Assembly: GCA_050944855.1 (NCBI GenBank)
Contig: JBMNRU010000020.1
Coordinates: 1 to 58,611 of the forward strand
DNA: 58,611 bases
Direction of reading: 5' to 3'
From: Lactonifactor sp050944855
GTDB lineage: Bacteria; Bacillota; Clostridia; Lachnospirales; Lachnospiraceae
Below are positions 35,728 to 44,565 of the stretch, piece by piece. How positions within the stretch are numbered: the stretch's first letter is position 1; each line of letters starts with the position of its first letter. The notes below the pieces were generated by a model, which ran no database searches, was not told the DNA's origin, and saw only the letters and a list, made by a program, of their open reading frames with translations. Both the position numbers and the translations under genes were made by a program.

Positions 35728-36768
35728 TTACGGGAACATAGGAACTAATTCCAGTCCTTCGCTCTCTTTTTCGCCAAACATCAGATTCATATTCTGTACT
35801 GCCTGTCCGGCTGCACCCTTTACCAGATTATCCATAGCACCCATCATGATGATCCGGTGGGTTCTCGGATCAATTTTGAAATTCACATCTACGTAATTGC
35901 TGCCCTCTACCCATTTTGTTTCCGGACAAACATCCCGATCCAGTACACGGACAAACTGCTCATGGGCATAATACCGGTCATAAATCGCTTTTACTTCTTC
36001 ATAGGATACCTCTTTTTTCAAAGAAGCATAGGCAGTTACTAAAATTCCCCGGTTCATCGGCACCAGATGCGGTGTAAAGTTCAGCAGTACCGGTTCTCCT
36101 GCCGCATAACTTAACTGTTCCTCGATCTCCGGCGTATGTCTGTGTCCTGCCACACCGTAGGCTTTTATGTTCTCATTCACTTCACAGTACAAATTCGGCA
36201 CCTTGGCACCGCGGCCTGCACCGGAAGTACCGGATTTTGCATCAATAATCAGCGTAGACGGATCAATAAGACCTTCTTTTACTAACGGATACACCGACAA
36301 GGTACTGCAGGTTGGATAGCAGCCCGGATTGGCGATCAGTCTTGCCTTTTTAATCTGCTCACGATTGATCTCACAGAGACCATACACCGCTTCCTCAATA
36401 AACTGGGGTGACGGATGCTGTATCTGATACCATTTTTCATAAGTAGCAACATCCTTGATACGAAAATCAGCACTTAAATCCACAATTTTGGTTCTGGATA
36501 AAATACCCTCATTGACCAGAGACGCACACAGTCCCTGTGGGGTTGCTGTAAAGATCACATCCACCTGATTCGCCAGTTCTTCCATATTATCATCCAGACA
36601 TACCGCATCTACAATCTGAAACATATTCTGAAAAACCTGATAATACTTTTTATCTATATAGCTTCTGGAGCCATACCACTTAATCTCTGCATTTTTATGT
36701 CCGGTCAGCAATCTGACCAGTTCCCCTCCTGCATAACCTGTTGATCCGATAATTCCCGCTTTAATCAT
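35728..36768 (-). CDS. argC: N-acetyl-gamma-glutamyl-phosphate reductase
   Basis: 346 aa. The N-terminal NADPH motif is GSTGYAGGELVRLL, and the catalytic cysteine lies in ANPGCYPTCS near residue 150. It reduces N-acetylglutamyl phosphate to the semialdehyde. First gene of the operon; a leader of roughly 110 bases separates it from a near-perfect promoter that lies inside ARG-box-like sequence. Confidence 0.95.
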   Translation of the reverse strand: MIKAGIIGSTGYAGGELVRLLTGHKNAEIKWYGSRSYIDKKYYQVFQNMFQIVDAVCLDDNMEELANQVDVIFTATPQGLCASLVNEGILSRTKIVDLSADFRIKDVATYEKWYQIQHPSPQFIEEAVYGLCEINREQIKKARLIANPGCYPTCSTLSVYPLVKEGLIDPSTLIIDAKSGTSGAGRGAKVPNLYCEVNENIKAYGVAGHRHTPEIEEQLSYAAGEPVLLNFTPHLVPMNRGILVTAYASLKKEVSYEEVKAIYDRYYAHEQFVRVLDRDVCPETKWVEGSNYVDVNFKIDPRTHRIIMMGAMDNLVKGAAGQAVQNMNLMFGEKESEGLELVPMFP

Positions 36769-36880
36769 AACTTCACTTCCTCATTTCCTTCTTTATCTCA
36801 TGCACAAATTTCTTCATTACGCTTTATCATATACCACTTTTTTCTTGAAGTAAATATATAAAATTTGTTTTTCTCTTTGA

Positions 36881-36919
36881 TTTGCATAATTATACATCAT
36901 GCTTGTATATTATGCAAGC
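36881..36919 (-). promoter_or_regulatory. argC promoter with two ARG-box-like operators
   Basis: Minus-strand TTGCAT (36912-36917) - 17 nt - TATAAT (36889-36894). TTTGCATAATTATACATC at 36881-36898 matches the ArgR box TNTGNATWWWWATNCANA at all but the last defined position. A second, one-base-shorter box lies at 36902-36919, 3 bases away. Paired boxes with 3-bp spacing are typical for ArgR/AhrC, so arginine repression is likely. Confidence 0.75.
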
Positions 36920-36925
36920 CTTTTT

Positions 36926-36940
36926 ACGAAAACTTTTCGT
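36926..36940. promoter_or_regulatory. Palindrome between the two arg promoters
   Basis: ACGAAAACTTTTCGT is a perfect 15-bp palindrome with one central base, unlike the ARG boxes. It lies upstream of both promoters. The remaining intergenic DNA (36941-37036) is AT-rich with no assignable signal. Confidence 0.4.
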
Positions 36941-37036
36941 TCCTGCATTTTAATAGGAAATCCCTTGTTCTTTCGCTGCTTTTTTTACATATTTTAGTTC
37001 CGTTTATTAATATTTTTCTATTTTTTCAACTTTACT

Positions 37037-37074
37037 ATTGCATAATTATAACAAATGCTGTATATTATCCATGG
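37037..37074 (+). promoter_or_regulatory. argG promoter with ARG-box-like operators
   Basis: TTGCAT (37038-37043) - 17 nt - TATATT (37061-37066). The sequence ATTGCATAATTATAACA then CTGTATATTATCCATGG is a near copy of the argC operator, with one inserted base in the first box. Its placement would let ArgR block RNA polymerase. Confidence 0.65.
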
Positions 37075-37123
37075 ATATCCGATGCAAAGATATGCATCAG
37101 GAATAAAAGAGGAGGATATAAAA

Positions 37124-38350
37124 ATGAAAGAAAAAGTAATTTTAGCCTATTCCGGCGGACTTGATACAACTGCTATTATCCCTTGGTTAAAGGAGAATTT
37201 TGATTATGAAGTTATCTGCTGCTGCATCGACTGCGGACAGGGAGAAGAATTAGACGGACTGGAAGAAAGAGCCAAATTATCCGGTGCTTCTAAATTATAT
37301 ATTGAAAATATCATTGATGAGTTCTGTGAAGAATACATTCTTCCCTGTGTGCAGGCAAACGCCGTATACGAACACAAATATCTGTTAGGAACTTCTATGG
37401 CCCGTCCGGTAATTGCCAAACGTCTGGTAGAAATTGCAAGAAAAGAAGGCGCTACCGCTATCTGTCACGGTGCCACCGGCAAAGGAAATGACCAGATTCG
37501 TTTCGAGCTGGGAATCAAGGCCCTGGCTCCGGATCTGAAGATCATCGCTCCATGGCGTATGACAGATGTATGGACCATGCAGTCCCGTGAAGATGAAATC
37601 GAATACTGCAAACAGCACGGCATCGACCTTCCATTTGACGCAAAACACAGCTACAGCCGTGACCGTAACTTATGGCACATCAGCCATGAAGGCCTGGAAT
37701 TAGAAGACCCGTCTGTAGAACCAAACTATGATCAGCTGTTAGTACTGGGAGTTTCTCCTGAAAAAGCACCGGATGAAGGCGAATACGTGACGATGACCTT
37801 TGAAGCCGGTGTACCTAAGAGCGTAAACGGCAAAGAAATGAAGCTTGCTGATATCATCAAAGAATTAAACCGTCTGGGCGGCAAGCATGGCATTGGTATT
37901 GTAGATATCGTAGAAAACCGTGTCGTAGGCATGAAATCCCGTGGCGTATATGAGACACCAGGCGGAACGATCCTGATGGAAGCACATCAGCAGCTGGAAG
38001 AATTGGTTCTGGACCGTGCAACTATGGAAGTTAAAAAGGATATGGGCAATAAAATGGCTCAGATCGTATACGAAGGAAAATGGTTCACACCTCTTCGCGA
38101 AGCCGTTCAGGCATTTGTACAGTCCACAGAGAAATACATCACCGGTGAAGTAAAATTCAAACTGTACAAAGGCAATATCATCAAAGCCGGAACTACTTCT
38201 CCTTACAGCTTATACAGTGAATCTCTGGCATCCTTTACCACAGGAGAATTATATGATCACCACGATGCAAGCGGATTTATCACATTATTCGGACTTCCTT
38301 TAAAGGTTCGTGCAATGAGAATGGCGGAAGTGGAAAACAAACAGAAATAA
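37124..38350 (+). CDS. argG: Argininosuccinate synthase
   Basis: 408 aa. The N-terminal ATP pyrophosphatase loop is AYSGGLDTTAIIPWL, and CHGATGKGNDQIRFE and SYSRDRNLWHISHEG are further family signatures. It joins citrulline and aspartate. ATG at 37124 follows AGAGGAGG by 8 nt; the frame is open further upstream but would run through the promoter. argH and argF are not in the window. Confidence 0.96.
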   Translation: MKEKVILAYSGGLDTTAIIPWLKENFDYEVICCCIDCGQGEELDGLEERAKLSGASKLYIENIIDEFCEEYILPCVQANAVYEHKYLLGTSMARPVIAKRLVEIARKEGATAICHGATGKGNDQIRFELGIKALAPDLKIIAPWRMTDVWTMQSREDEIEYCKQHGIDLPFDAKHSYSRDRNLWHISHEGLELEDPSVEPNYDQLLVLGVSPEKAPDEGEYVTMTFEAGVPKSVNGKEMKLADIIKELNRLGGKHGIGIVDIVENRVVGMKSRGVYETPGGTILMEAHQQLEELVLDRATMEVKKDMGNKMAQIVYEGKWFTPLREAVQAFVQSTEKYITGEVKFKLYKGNIIKAGTTSPYSLYSESLASFTTGELYDHHDASGFITLFGLPLKVRAMRMAEVENKQK

Positions 38351-38353
38351 GCA

Positions 38354-38405
38354 AAACAAGATAGAAAAAAGTCACCGTTTTGGTGACTTTTTTTCTATCT
38401 TGTTT
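38354..38405. terminator. Terminator between argG and the acetyltransferase gene
   Basis: A long stem (AAACAAGATAG..GTCACC with GGTGAC..CTATCTTGTTT) with one unpaired base and a 5-nt loop. It gives T7 on the plus strand and T6 on the minus strand. It overlaps the stop codon of the converging gene, so it serves both directions. Confidence 0.88.
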
Positions 38406-38937
38406 ACTCTTCCAGCCTTTTCTCCATCATAAAACGATCCAGACCCCCATATTTCTTCAGCCTTGCTACTTTCCGATAACCGGATCGGATAAAATTCCGA
38501 TAGCTGTACTGATTATCCGGATGTACCGTACCTAATAAAATCGTCTTCCCTGCTTTTTTGCACAGTTCTTCCATTTTCTGCTCCAATATATGCTGCAGAC
38601 CATTTCCCTGATAATCCGGATGCACAAAGGTATCTGAATAATCGGCACATTTCTCAATGTCCTCTGTCGCCTCATAGATATCGTGACTGTAATCCGTCTC
38701 CTCTAAAAGGCACATACAGACGGCTGCGATCTGATCCCCAACCATACAAAGCAGCCCAAAACCATGCTGCAGTGTATGTTCATACTCTTCTCTGTCCACA
38801 GCAGAGAACCAGCTCTGCTCCGGCATCTGATTCCAGATATCCCTTCTTAACTGCAGCACCTCATCCAAAACATCCTCTGTCATATAACAGATCGTTCCAT
38901 ATTCCTGATTTCTTTTTAAAAATATTGTTTCCTTCAT
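38404..38937 (-). CDS. GNAT-family N-acetyltransferase
   Basis: 177 aa. The acetyl-CoA binding region is FVHPDYQGNGLQHILEQKM (GNAT motif A, QxxGxx type), and a C-terminal NFIRSGYRKVARLKKYGG segment fits motif B. Substrate unknown. It begins 9 bases after nrdD and is probably translated from the same message; its ribosome site is weak. It occupies the place where nrdG is often found. Confidence 0.8.
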   Translation of the reverse strand: MKETIFLKRNQEYGTICYMTEDVLDEVLQLRRDIWNQMPEQSWFSAVDREEYEHTLQHGFGLLCMVGDQIAAVCMCLLEETDYSHDIYEATEDIEKCADYSDTFVHPDYQGNGLQHILEQKMEELCKKAGKTILLGTVHPDNQYSYRNFIRSGYRKVARLKKYGGLDRFMMEKRLEE

Positions 38938-38946
38938 TCCATTATA

Positions 38947-41316
38947 TTAACTTCTCAGTTCATCCACATATCTCTGAATATTGGAGGCATTTACATACGT
39001 TTCTGCTGTATCTCCATGGAAAACAACCAGGGTCGGCGCCTGCATAATTCCATACTGTGTAACCAGATCCGGATTCTTTTCTGCATCGATCAGCTGATAC
39101 TCCTGACCGGCAAGCATTTCCTTTGCGATCATACAGTTCGGACAGGTGCTTGTGGTAAACAACAGACGGGAAGTTACTTCCCCTTCCTGCACCGGCATCT
39201 CTTCCTGTGTTTCTTCTGCCGGAAGTGCCGTTTTTTTCAACGTAGATTTCTCAATATTGTATACGGTACGATTCTTGTATTCCTGACTCTTGCCGTCATT
39301 CCAGTTTTGTACCGGACGATAGTATCCGGTGATACGGCTGTAAACCTCTGCAGGTTCTTTACAAATAGGACAGATACTATGCTCACCTGCGATATAACCG
39401 TGATTCTTACATACGGAATACGTCGGCGATAAAGTATAATAAGGCAGTTTATAATTTTCTGCGATCTTACGCACCAGAGACGCTGCTGCTTTCCAATCCG
39501 GCAGTTTTTCACCTAAAAACGCATGGAATACGGTTCCGGATGTATACAGTGTCTGTAATTCGTCCTGAATATCCAATGCCTCAAAAATATCCTCTGTATA
39601 TTCCACCGGCAGATGGGAACTGTTGGTGTAATATGGGGTATCGCCCTTACTTCCCGCCGTACGGATATCCGGCCACCGTTCCCGGTCATGTTTTGCCAGA
39701 CGATAGGTGGTGGATTCTGCCGGAGTCGCTTCCAGATTATAGAGATCACCGTACATTTCCTGATAATCGGACAGTCTCTCTCTCATATGATTCAGTACAT
39801 CTTTTGTAAATTTCTGAGTAGCCGGATCAGACATATCTCTTCCCAGCCAGCAGGCATTCAGACCTACTTCATTCATACCGATCAGGCCAATGGTAGAGAA
39901 GTGGTTCTCAAAAGTTCCCAGATAACGCTTGGTATACGGATACAGGCCTTCATTCAGCAATTTTGTAATAATTTCTCTCTTCACCTTCAAAGAACGTGCA
40001 GAAATATCCATTAAATGATCCAGACGTTTGTAAAACTCTTCCGGAGTCTTGGACAGATAAGCGATCCGTGGCATATTGATCGTAACCACTCCTACAGAGC
40101 CTGTACTCTCACCGGAACCGAAGAAACCGCCGGTTTTTTTACGCAGCTCACGCAGATCCAGACGCAAACGGCAGCACATGCTGCGCACATCACTGGGCTG
40201 CATATCACTGTTAATATAATTAGAAAAATACGGTGTCCCATATTTGGCTGTCATCTCAAATAACAGACGATTGTTCTCTGTGTCAGACCAGTCAAAATCT
40301 GAGGTGATGGAATAGGTGGGAATAGGGTACTGGAAGCCACGCCCATTGGCGTCTCCTTCTACCATAATCTCAATAAAGGCCTTGTTCACCATATCCATCT
40401 CTTTTTTACAGTCTTTGTACTTGAAATCCATCTCCTTGCCGCCTACAATAGCAGGAAGCTCAGCCAGATCGTTTGGCACAGTCCAATCCAGCGTAATATT
40501 AGAAAATGGCGCCTGGGTTCCCCAACGGCTCGGCGTATTGACTCCGTAAATGAAAGACTCAATACACTTCTTTACCTCCGGATAACTTAAATGATCCGCC
40601 TTTACAAAAGGCGCCAGATACGTATCAAAGGAAGAAAAGGCCTGTGCACCAGCCCATTCATTCTGCATGATACCCAGGAAATTCACCATCTGGTTGCAAA
40701 GAACACTCAGATGCTTCGCCGGAGAAGAGGTGATCTTGCCCGGAATTCCTCCCAAACCTTCTTTAATCAGCTGTTTCAAAGACCATCCGGCACAGTAGCC
40801 GGTAAGCATAGATAAATCATGGATATGAATATCCGCATTTCTGTGTGCCTGTGCGATCTCATCATCATAAATCTCAGACAGCCAGTAGTTTGCTGTAACT
40901 GCACCGGAATTGCTGAGAATCAATCCACCGACAGAATAGGTAACGGTAGAATTCTCCTTCACCCGCCAGTCTTCCACTTTCACATAACTGTTTACAATCT
41001 CTTTGTAATCCAAAATAGTGGATTTCATATTACGGACTTTTTCTCTCTGTTTCCGGTAAAGGATATATGCCTTGGCAACATCGGCATATCCGGTCTGAAT
41101 CAATACATTCTCTACACTGTCCTGAATGTCCTCCACATTGATCTTGCCGTCTGCAATCTTTTCCTGAAAATCTGCGGTTACACGAAGTCCCAGCAGATTC
41201 AGCATATCGTCACTGTACTCCTTTTCACTGGCATCGAATGCCTTCCCAATTGCGTCTGTAATCTTAGACAGCTGAAAATCAGCAATCTCCCCATCTCGTT
41301 TCTCAACACGAAACAT
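38947..41316 (-). CDS. nrdD: Anaerobic ribonucleoside-triphosphate reductase with fused thioredoxin-like domain
   Basis: 789 aa. The N-terminal ATP-cone (residues 1-90) begins FRVEKRDGEIADF. The glycyl radical core has CCRLRLDLRELRKKTGG near residue 380, a zinc site CKNHGY..CPIC (about 635-652) and the radical-glycine motif RITGYYRP near 664. An extra C-terminal domain (about 715-789) has TTSTCPNCMIAKEML and MQAPTLVVFHGD, a thioredoxin/glutaredoxin-like fold with a CPNC active site. Most NrdD enzymes lack this domain; it could supply electrons to the active-site cysteines. No nrdG activase is adjacent. Confidence 0.93.
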   Translation of the reverse strand: MFRVEKRDGEIADFQLSKITDAIGKAFDASEKEYSDDMLNLLGLRVTADFQEKIADGKINVEDIQDSVENVLIQTGYADVAKAYILYRKQREKVRNMKSTILDYKEIVNSYVKVEDWRVKENSTVTYSVGGLILSNSGAVTANYWLSEIYDDEIAQAHRNADIHIHDLSMLTGYCAGWSLKQLIKEGLGGIPGKITSSPAKHLSVLCNQMVNFLGIMQNEWAGAQAFSSFDTYLAPFVKADHLSYPEVKKCIESFIYGVNTPSRWGTQAPFSNITLDWTVPNDLAELPAIVGGKEMDFKYKDCKKEMDMVNKAFIEIMVEGDANGRGFQYPIPTYSITSDFDWSDTENNRLLFEMTAKYGTPYFSNYINSDMQPSDVRSMCCRLRLDLRELRKKTGGFFGSGESTGSVGVVTINMPRIAYLSKTPEEFYKRLDHLMDISARSLKVKREIITKLLNEGLYPYTKRYLGTFENHFSTIGLIGMNEVGLNACWLGRDMSDPATQKFTKDVLNHMRERLSDYQEMYGDLYNLEATPAESTTYRLAKHDRERWPDIRTAGSKGDTPYYTNSSHLPVEYTEDIFEALDIQDELQTLYTSGTVFHAFLGEKLPDWKAAASLVRKIAENYKLPYYTLSPTYSVCKNHGYIAGEHSICPICKEPAEVYSRITGYYRPVQNWNDGKSQEYKNRTVYNIEKSTLKKTALPAEETQEEMPVQEGEVTSRLLFTTSTCPNCMIAKEMLAGQEYQLIDAEKNPDLVTQYGIMQAPTLVVFHGDTAETYVNASNIQRYVDELRS

Positions 41317-41365
41317 CCTGTATTTCCTCCTACTTTCTCAACAATACTTTCGGTCACTGCATTTA

Positions 41366-41394
41366 TTGTATCAGAGAATAGATAGTGGGTCAAC
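41366..41394 (-). promoter_or_regulatory. nrdD promoter
   Basis: Minus-strand TTGACC - 17 nt - TACAAT, 50 bases before the ATG. Each hexamer has one mismatch to the consensus. Confidence 0.8.
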
Positions 41395-41403
41395 ATGTAA
41401 TAG

Positions 41404-41451
41404 TGCCATATATTGTGGTGTTTTTTCGTTTTTTTCATATATATAGTGCTA
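41404..41451 (-). promoter_or_regulatory. Two candidate NrdR boxes upstream of nrdD
   Basis: On the minus strand CACTATATATA (in 41439-41449) and CACAATATAT (in 41409-41418) match the left half of the NrdR consensus ACACWATATATWGTGT; the right halves are poor. Their positions differ by 31 bases, close to the spacing of paired NrdR boxes. They lie just upstream of the -35. Confidence 0.45.
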
Positions 41452-41488
41452 TTATAGCGTTTTTCTTGTTTTACTAAATTTCTGCAGA

Positions 41489-42730
41489 CTACACCTTCGG
41501 ATAAATTTCCTGAGGCACATAAGCCTTTACAGAAATCCCTTCCGGGAGATATTCTTCTTCCAGCAATTCTCCGTATTTACGGATCTGCTGAATGACGCCT
41601 GCCTTTTCATAAGGGTAAAGCCGTTCCACATAAATCTTCTGATCCCGCAGAATTTCCTCCAATGCTGCTTTTACTTCCTCCATGCCTTCCCCAGTTTTTG
41701 CAGAGGCCAAAATAGAATAATCAGCTTTAAAATCACGGAAATTTTTTCTTTCTGTCAGTTTATCCTGCTTATTGAATATAGTAATGATAGGCTTATTCTG
41801 AATTCCCAACTGACGCAGTGTCTCGTAAACCACATGCATCTGCATTTCCATCTGAGGATTGGAAGCATCTACTACATGGATCAAAATATCTGCATACTTA
41901 GCCTCCTCCAGGGTTCCTTTGAATGCTTCAACCAGATGGTGGGGCAATTTTCGAATAAATCCTACGGTGTCTGTAAGAAGAATCTCCTGCTTTCCGGACA
42001 GTTTTAACACTCTGGTGGTGGTATCCAGAGTGGAGAATACCATATCATCTTCCAACACCTCTGCCTGGGTCAGATAATTCTCACAGGTACTTTTTCCGGC
42101 GCAGGTATAGGCAACCAGTGCAGCCACTTTGATATGATTTTTTCTTCTTTTTTCACGAACCAGATCCCGATGTCTTTGTACCTCTTCCAATTCCCGTTTC
42201 AAATGACTGATGCGCGCACGGATCAGCCGACGGTCAACTTCCAGTTTTTTCTCTCCGGGGCCCCTGGTACCGATACCGCCGCCCAGCCGGGACAGGGAAT
42301 GTCCCAGACCGGTGAGTCTGGCAGACCGGTATCTCAGCTGGGCCAGTTCCACCTGCAGTTTACCTTCCCGGGTTGTCGCTCTTCTGGCGAAAATATCTAA
42401 AATAACCAGGGTTCTGTCCATAACTTTACAATCCAGTTCCTGCTGCAGATTGTTCATCTGTGCCGGAGAGAGTTCATCATCACAGATAATTCCGGTGGCA
42501 TCTGTGGCAAATAGCAGCATCCGTACTTCCTCTATCTTACCCTTGCCAATATAGGTACCCGGATGGATCGTTTCCCTGTTTTGCATAACAGAGCCTACCA
42601 CCTGCGCTCCCGCTGTACGTGCTAATTCTCCCAATTCTATCATAGAGTCTTCTGCATCATCATCGAGAGCCTGCTGCACACCCACCAGAATGACTCGCTC
42701 TTCTATTTCCTTCATATCATACAATGACAT
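41489..42730 (-). CDS. hflX: Ribosome-associated GTPase HflX
   Basis: 413 aa. The N-terminal HflX domain contains DELSPAQMNNLQ, a glycine-rich linker (GLGHSLSRLGGGIGTRGPGEKKLE) and the GTPase domain. G3 is DTVGFIRKLPHHL and G4 is NKQD. The G1 loop reads VAYTCAGKST instead of the common VGYTNAGKST, so the first glycine is replaced by Ala and the Asn by Cys. HflX splits stalled ribosomes. Stand-alone gene with an AGGAG site. Confidence 0.92.
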   Translation of the reverse strand: MSLYDMKEIEERVILVGVQQALDDDAEDSMIELGELARTAGAQVVGSVMQNRETIHPGTYIGKGKIEEVRMLLFATDATGIICDDELSPAQMNNLQQELDCKVMDRTLVILDIFARRATTREGKLQVELAQLRYRSARLTGLGHSLSRLGGGIGTRGPGEKKLEVDRRLIRARISHLKRELEEVQRHRDLVREKRRKNHIKVAALVAYTCAGKSTCENYLTQAEVLEDDMVFSTLDTTTRVLKLSGKQEILLTDTVGFIRKLPHHLVEAFKGTLEEAKYADILIHVVDASNPQMEMQMHVVYETLRQLGIQNKPIITIFNKQDKLTERKNFRDFKADYSILASAKTGEGMEEVKAALEEILRDQKIYVERLYPYEKAGVIQQIRKYGELLEEEYLPEGISVKAYVPQEIYPKV

Positions 42731-42808
42731 ATATAATCTCCTATTTCCTTAATCAAAATACGCTCACAACATTATACAATAAGAAAGAGAGCTTGTGAAG
42801 ATGCGGGC

Positions 42809-43834
42809 TTATCTCTGCACACGGCCGGATCCGTCGCCGCCGGCCAGCTTCAGCACTTCCTCCATAGATACCATATTGAAATCACCTTCAACGGAATGTT
42901 TCAGGCAGGATGCGGCTACGGCAAATTCAATAGAGGCCTGTGCATCGTATCCATTTAAGCAGGCACAGATCAGACCGCCTCCAAAAGAGTCACCGCCGCC
43001 CACACGATCTACAATGTGCATTTTATACTTTTTACTAAAATAATAATCATTGCCGTCATACAGCATAGCAGACCAATTGTTATCATTTGCAGAAAGAGAT
43101 TCACGAAGCGTGATCGCCACCTTCTGGAAACCGAAACGGTCAGCCAGCTGTTTTGCAACGTCTTTGTACCCCTCATGATTGACTGCACCTGATACAACAT
43201 CTGTATCGGCAGCCTTGATGCCGAATACATCGGCAGCGTCTTCCTCATTTGCAATACATACATCTACATACTTACAGATCTCACCCATCACCCGTCCGGC
43301 TTTTTCTTTGGACCACAGTTTATTTCTGTAATTTAAGTCACAGGAGATCGTAAGTCCCGCCTCGTTTGCAGCCTTACATGCTGCCAGGCAAATTTCAGCC
43401 ACCTGATCATTAAGCGCCGGTGTGATTCCTGTAAAATGGAACCAGTCCGCACCGTCAAAAATACGCTTCCAGTCAAAATCGTCTGGCGCTGCCGTCGCAA
43501 TGGAAGAGCCTGCACGGTCATAGATCACTTTGGAAGGTCTCTGGGAAGCTCCTTTTTCCAGAAAATAAATGCCCACCCGGTCACCGCCGCGTACGATCTC
43601 TGTGGTATCTACACCATATTTTCTCAAGGAATTGACAGCTGCCTGACCAATCTCATGCTTGGGAAGCTTGGTAACAAATTGTACATCAAACCCATAGTTA
43701 GCCAAGGATACCGCAACGTTCGCTTCTCCGCCTCCATAAGTTGCTCCGAAAGTATCTGCCTGTACAAAACGATAATATCCTTCGGGAGCCAGTCTTAACA
43801 TAATTTCACCAAAAGTAATTACTTTTTTTGCCAT
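42809..43834 (-). CDS. kdgK: 2-keto-3-deoxygluconate kinase
   Basis: 341 aa PfkB/ribokinase-family sugar kinase. The N-terminal GEIMLRLAPEGYYRFVQADTF and YGGGEANVAVSLANYG match KDG kinases; the catalytic Asp is in DRVGGGDSFGGG near residue 270. It makes KDPG from KDG, the breakdown product of hexuronates. It directly precedes the end of the pathway: the KDPG aldolase gene is 43 bases upstream in the same operon. Confidence 0.88.
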   Translation of the reverse strand: MAKKVITFGEIMLRLAPEGYYRFVQADTFGATYGGGEANVAVSLANYGFDVQFVTKLPKHEIGQAAVNSLRKYGVDTTEIVRGGDRVGIYFLEKGASQRPSKVIYDRAGSSIATAAPDDFDWKRIFDGADWFHFTGITPALNDQVAEICLAACKAANEAGLTISCDLNYRNKLWSKEKAGRVMGEICKYVDVCIANEEDAADVFGIKAADTDVVSGAVNHEGYKDVAKQLADRFGFQKVAITLRESLSANDNNWSAMLYDGNDYYFSKKYKMHIVDRVGGGDSFGGGLICACLNGYDAQASIEFAVAASCLKHSVEGDFNMVSMEEVLKLAGGDGSGRVQR

Positions 43835-43877
43835 GATTATTCTCCTTATCCTATATAAATCTTTTTATGCTTCCTTC

Positions 43878-44516
43878 TTATTTTCTGATTTCTGCCACTA
43901 ATTTTACCGCTTCCGCTGTCATTTCCTGAATTTTATCAAATTCTCCTGCTTTTACCAGATCGCCTTTTACCATCCAGCTTCCACCGCATGCCGCGATCTT
44001 ATCACAGCTTAAATAATCTGCCAGATTCTTAGCGTTAATGCCGCCTGTAGGCATAAATTTCATTCCAACATAAGGAGCCGCCAAAGCTTTGATCGTCGCT
44101 ACGCCGCCAAACTGTTCCGCCGGGAAAAATTTGACCGTTTTTAATCCTCTTTTTACTGCCTGCGCCACTTCAGACGGTGTGATACAGCCTGGAAAAACCG
44201 GAATCTTTTTGCTGATACAGTAATCTACGATCTCCGGATCAAAACCGGGACTTACAATGAACCTGGCGCCTGCAGCGACTGCCTTGTCCACCTGTTCTAC
44301 GGTAAGAACGGTACCTGCACCTACTAACATCTCCGGAAACTCAGCCGTCATAATTCGGATGGATTCTTCTGCCGCTTTGGTGCGGAAGGTTACCTCCGCA
44401 CAGGGAAGTCCCCCATCTGTCAATGCCTTTGCCAATGGCGCAGCATCTTTCGCATCATTTAATACGACTACGGGAACAACTCCTAATTCTGTGATTTTTT
44501 CAGTGATCGCACACAT
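43878..44516 (-). CDS. eda: KDPG aldolase
   Basis: 212 aa. Glu42 (CAEVTFRT) and the Schiff-base Lys129 (LKTVKFFPAE) are the expected catalytic residues; GAGTVLTVEQ and GGINAKNL support the family. It splits KDPG into pyruvate and glyceraldehyde-3-phosphate. First gene of eda-kdgK, with an AGGAGG site. Control is probably by the divergent IclR regulator. Confidence 0.93.
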   Translation of the reverse strand: MCAITEKITELGVVPVVVLNDAKDAAPLAKALTDGGLPCAEVTFRTKAAEESIRIMTAEFPEMLVGAGTVLTVEQVDKAVAAGARFIVSPGFDPEIVDYCISKKIPVFPGCITPSEVAQAVKRGLKTVKFFPAEQFGGVATIKALAAPYVGMKFMPTGGINAKNLADYLSCDKIAACGGSWMVKGDLVKAGEFDKIQEMTAEAVKLVAEIRK

Positions 44517-44565
44517 CTCTAATTCCTCCTAATTCTAATATGATAACTGACTTAAATTTTTCTTG

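Noticed and set aside
36769..37123. A T-box or riboswitch controlling the arg genes
   Set aside because: No specifier stem, antiterminator or T-box core sequence was seen; the region is explained by promoters and ARG boxes.
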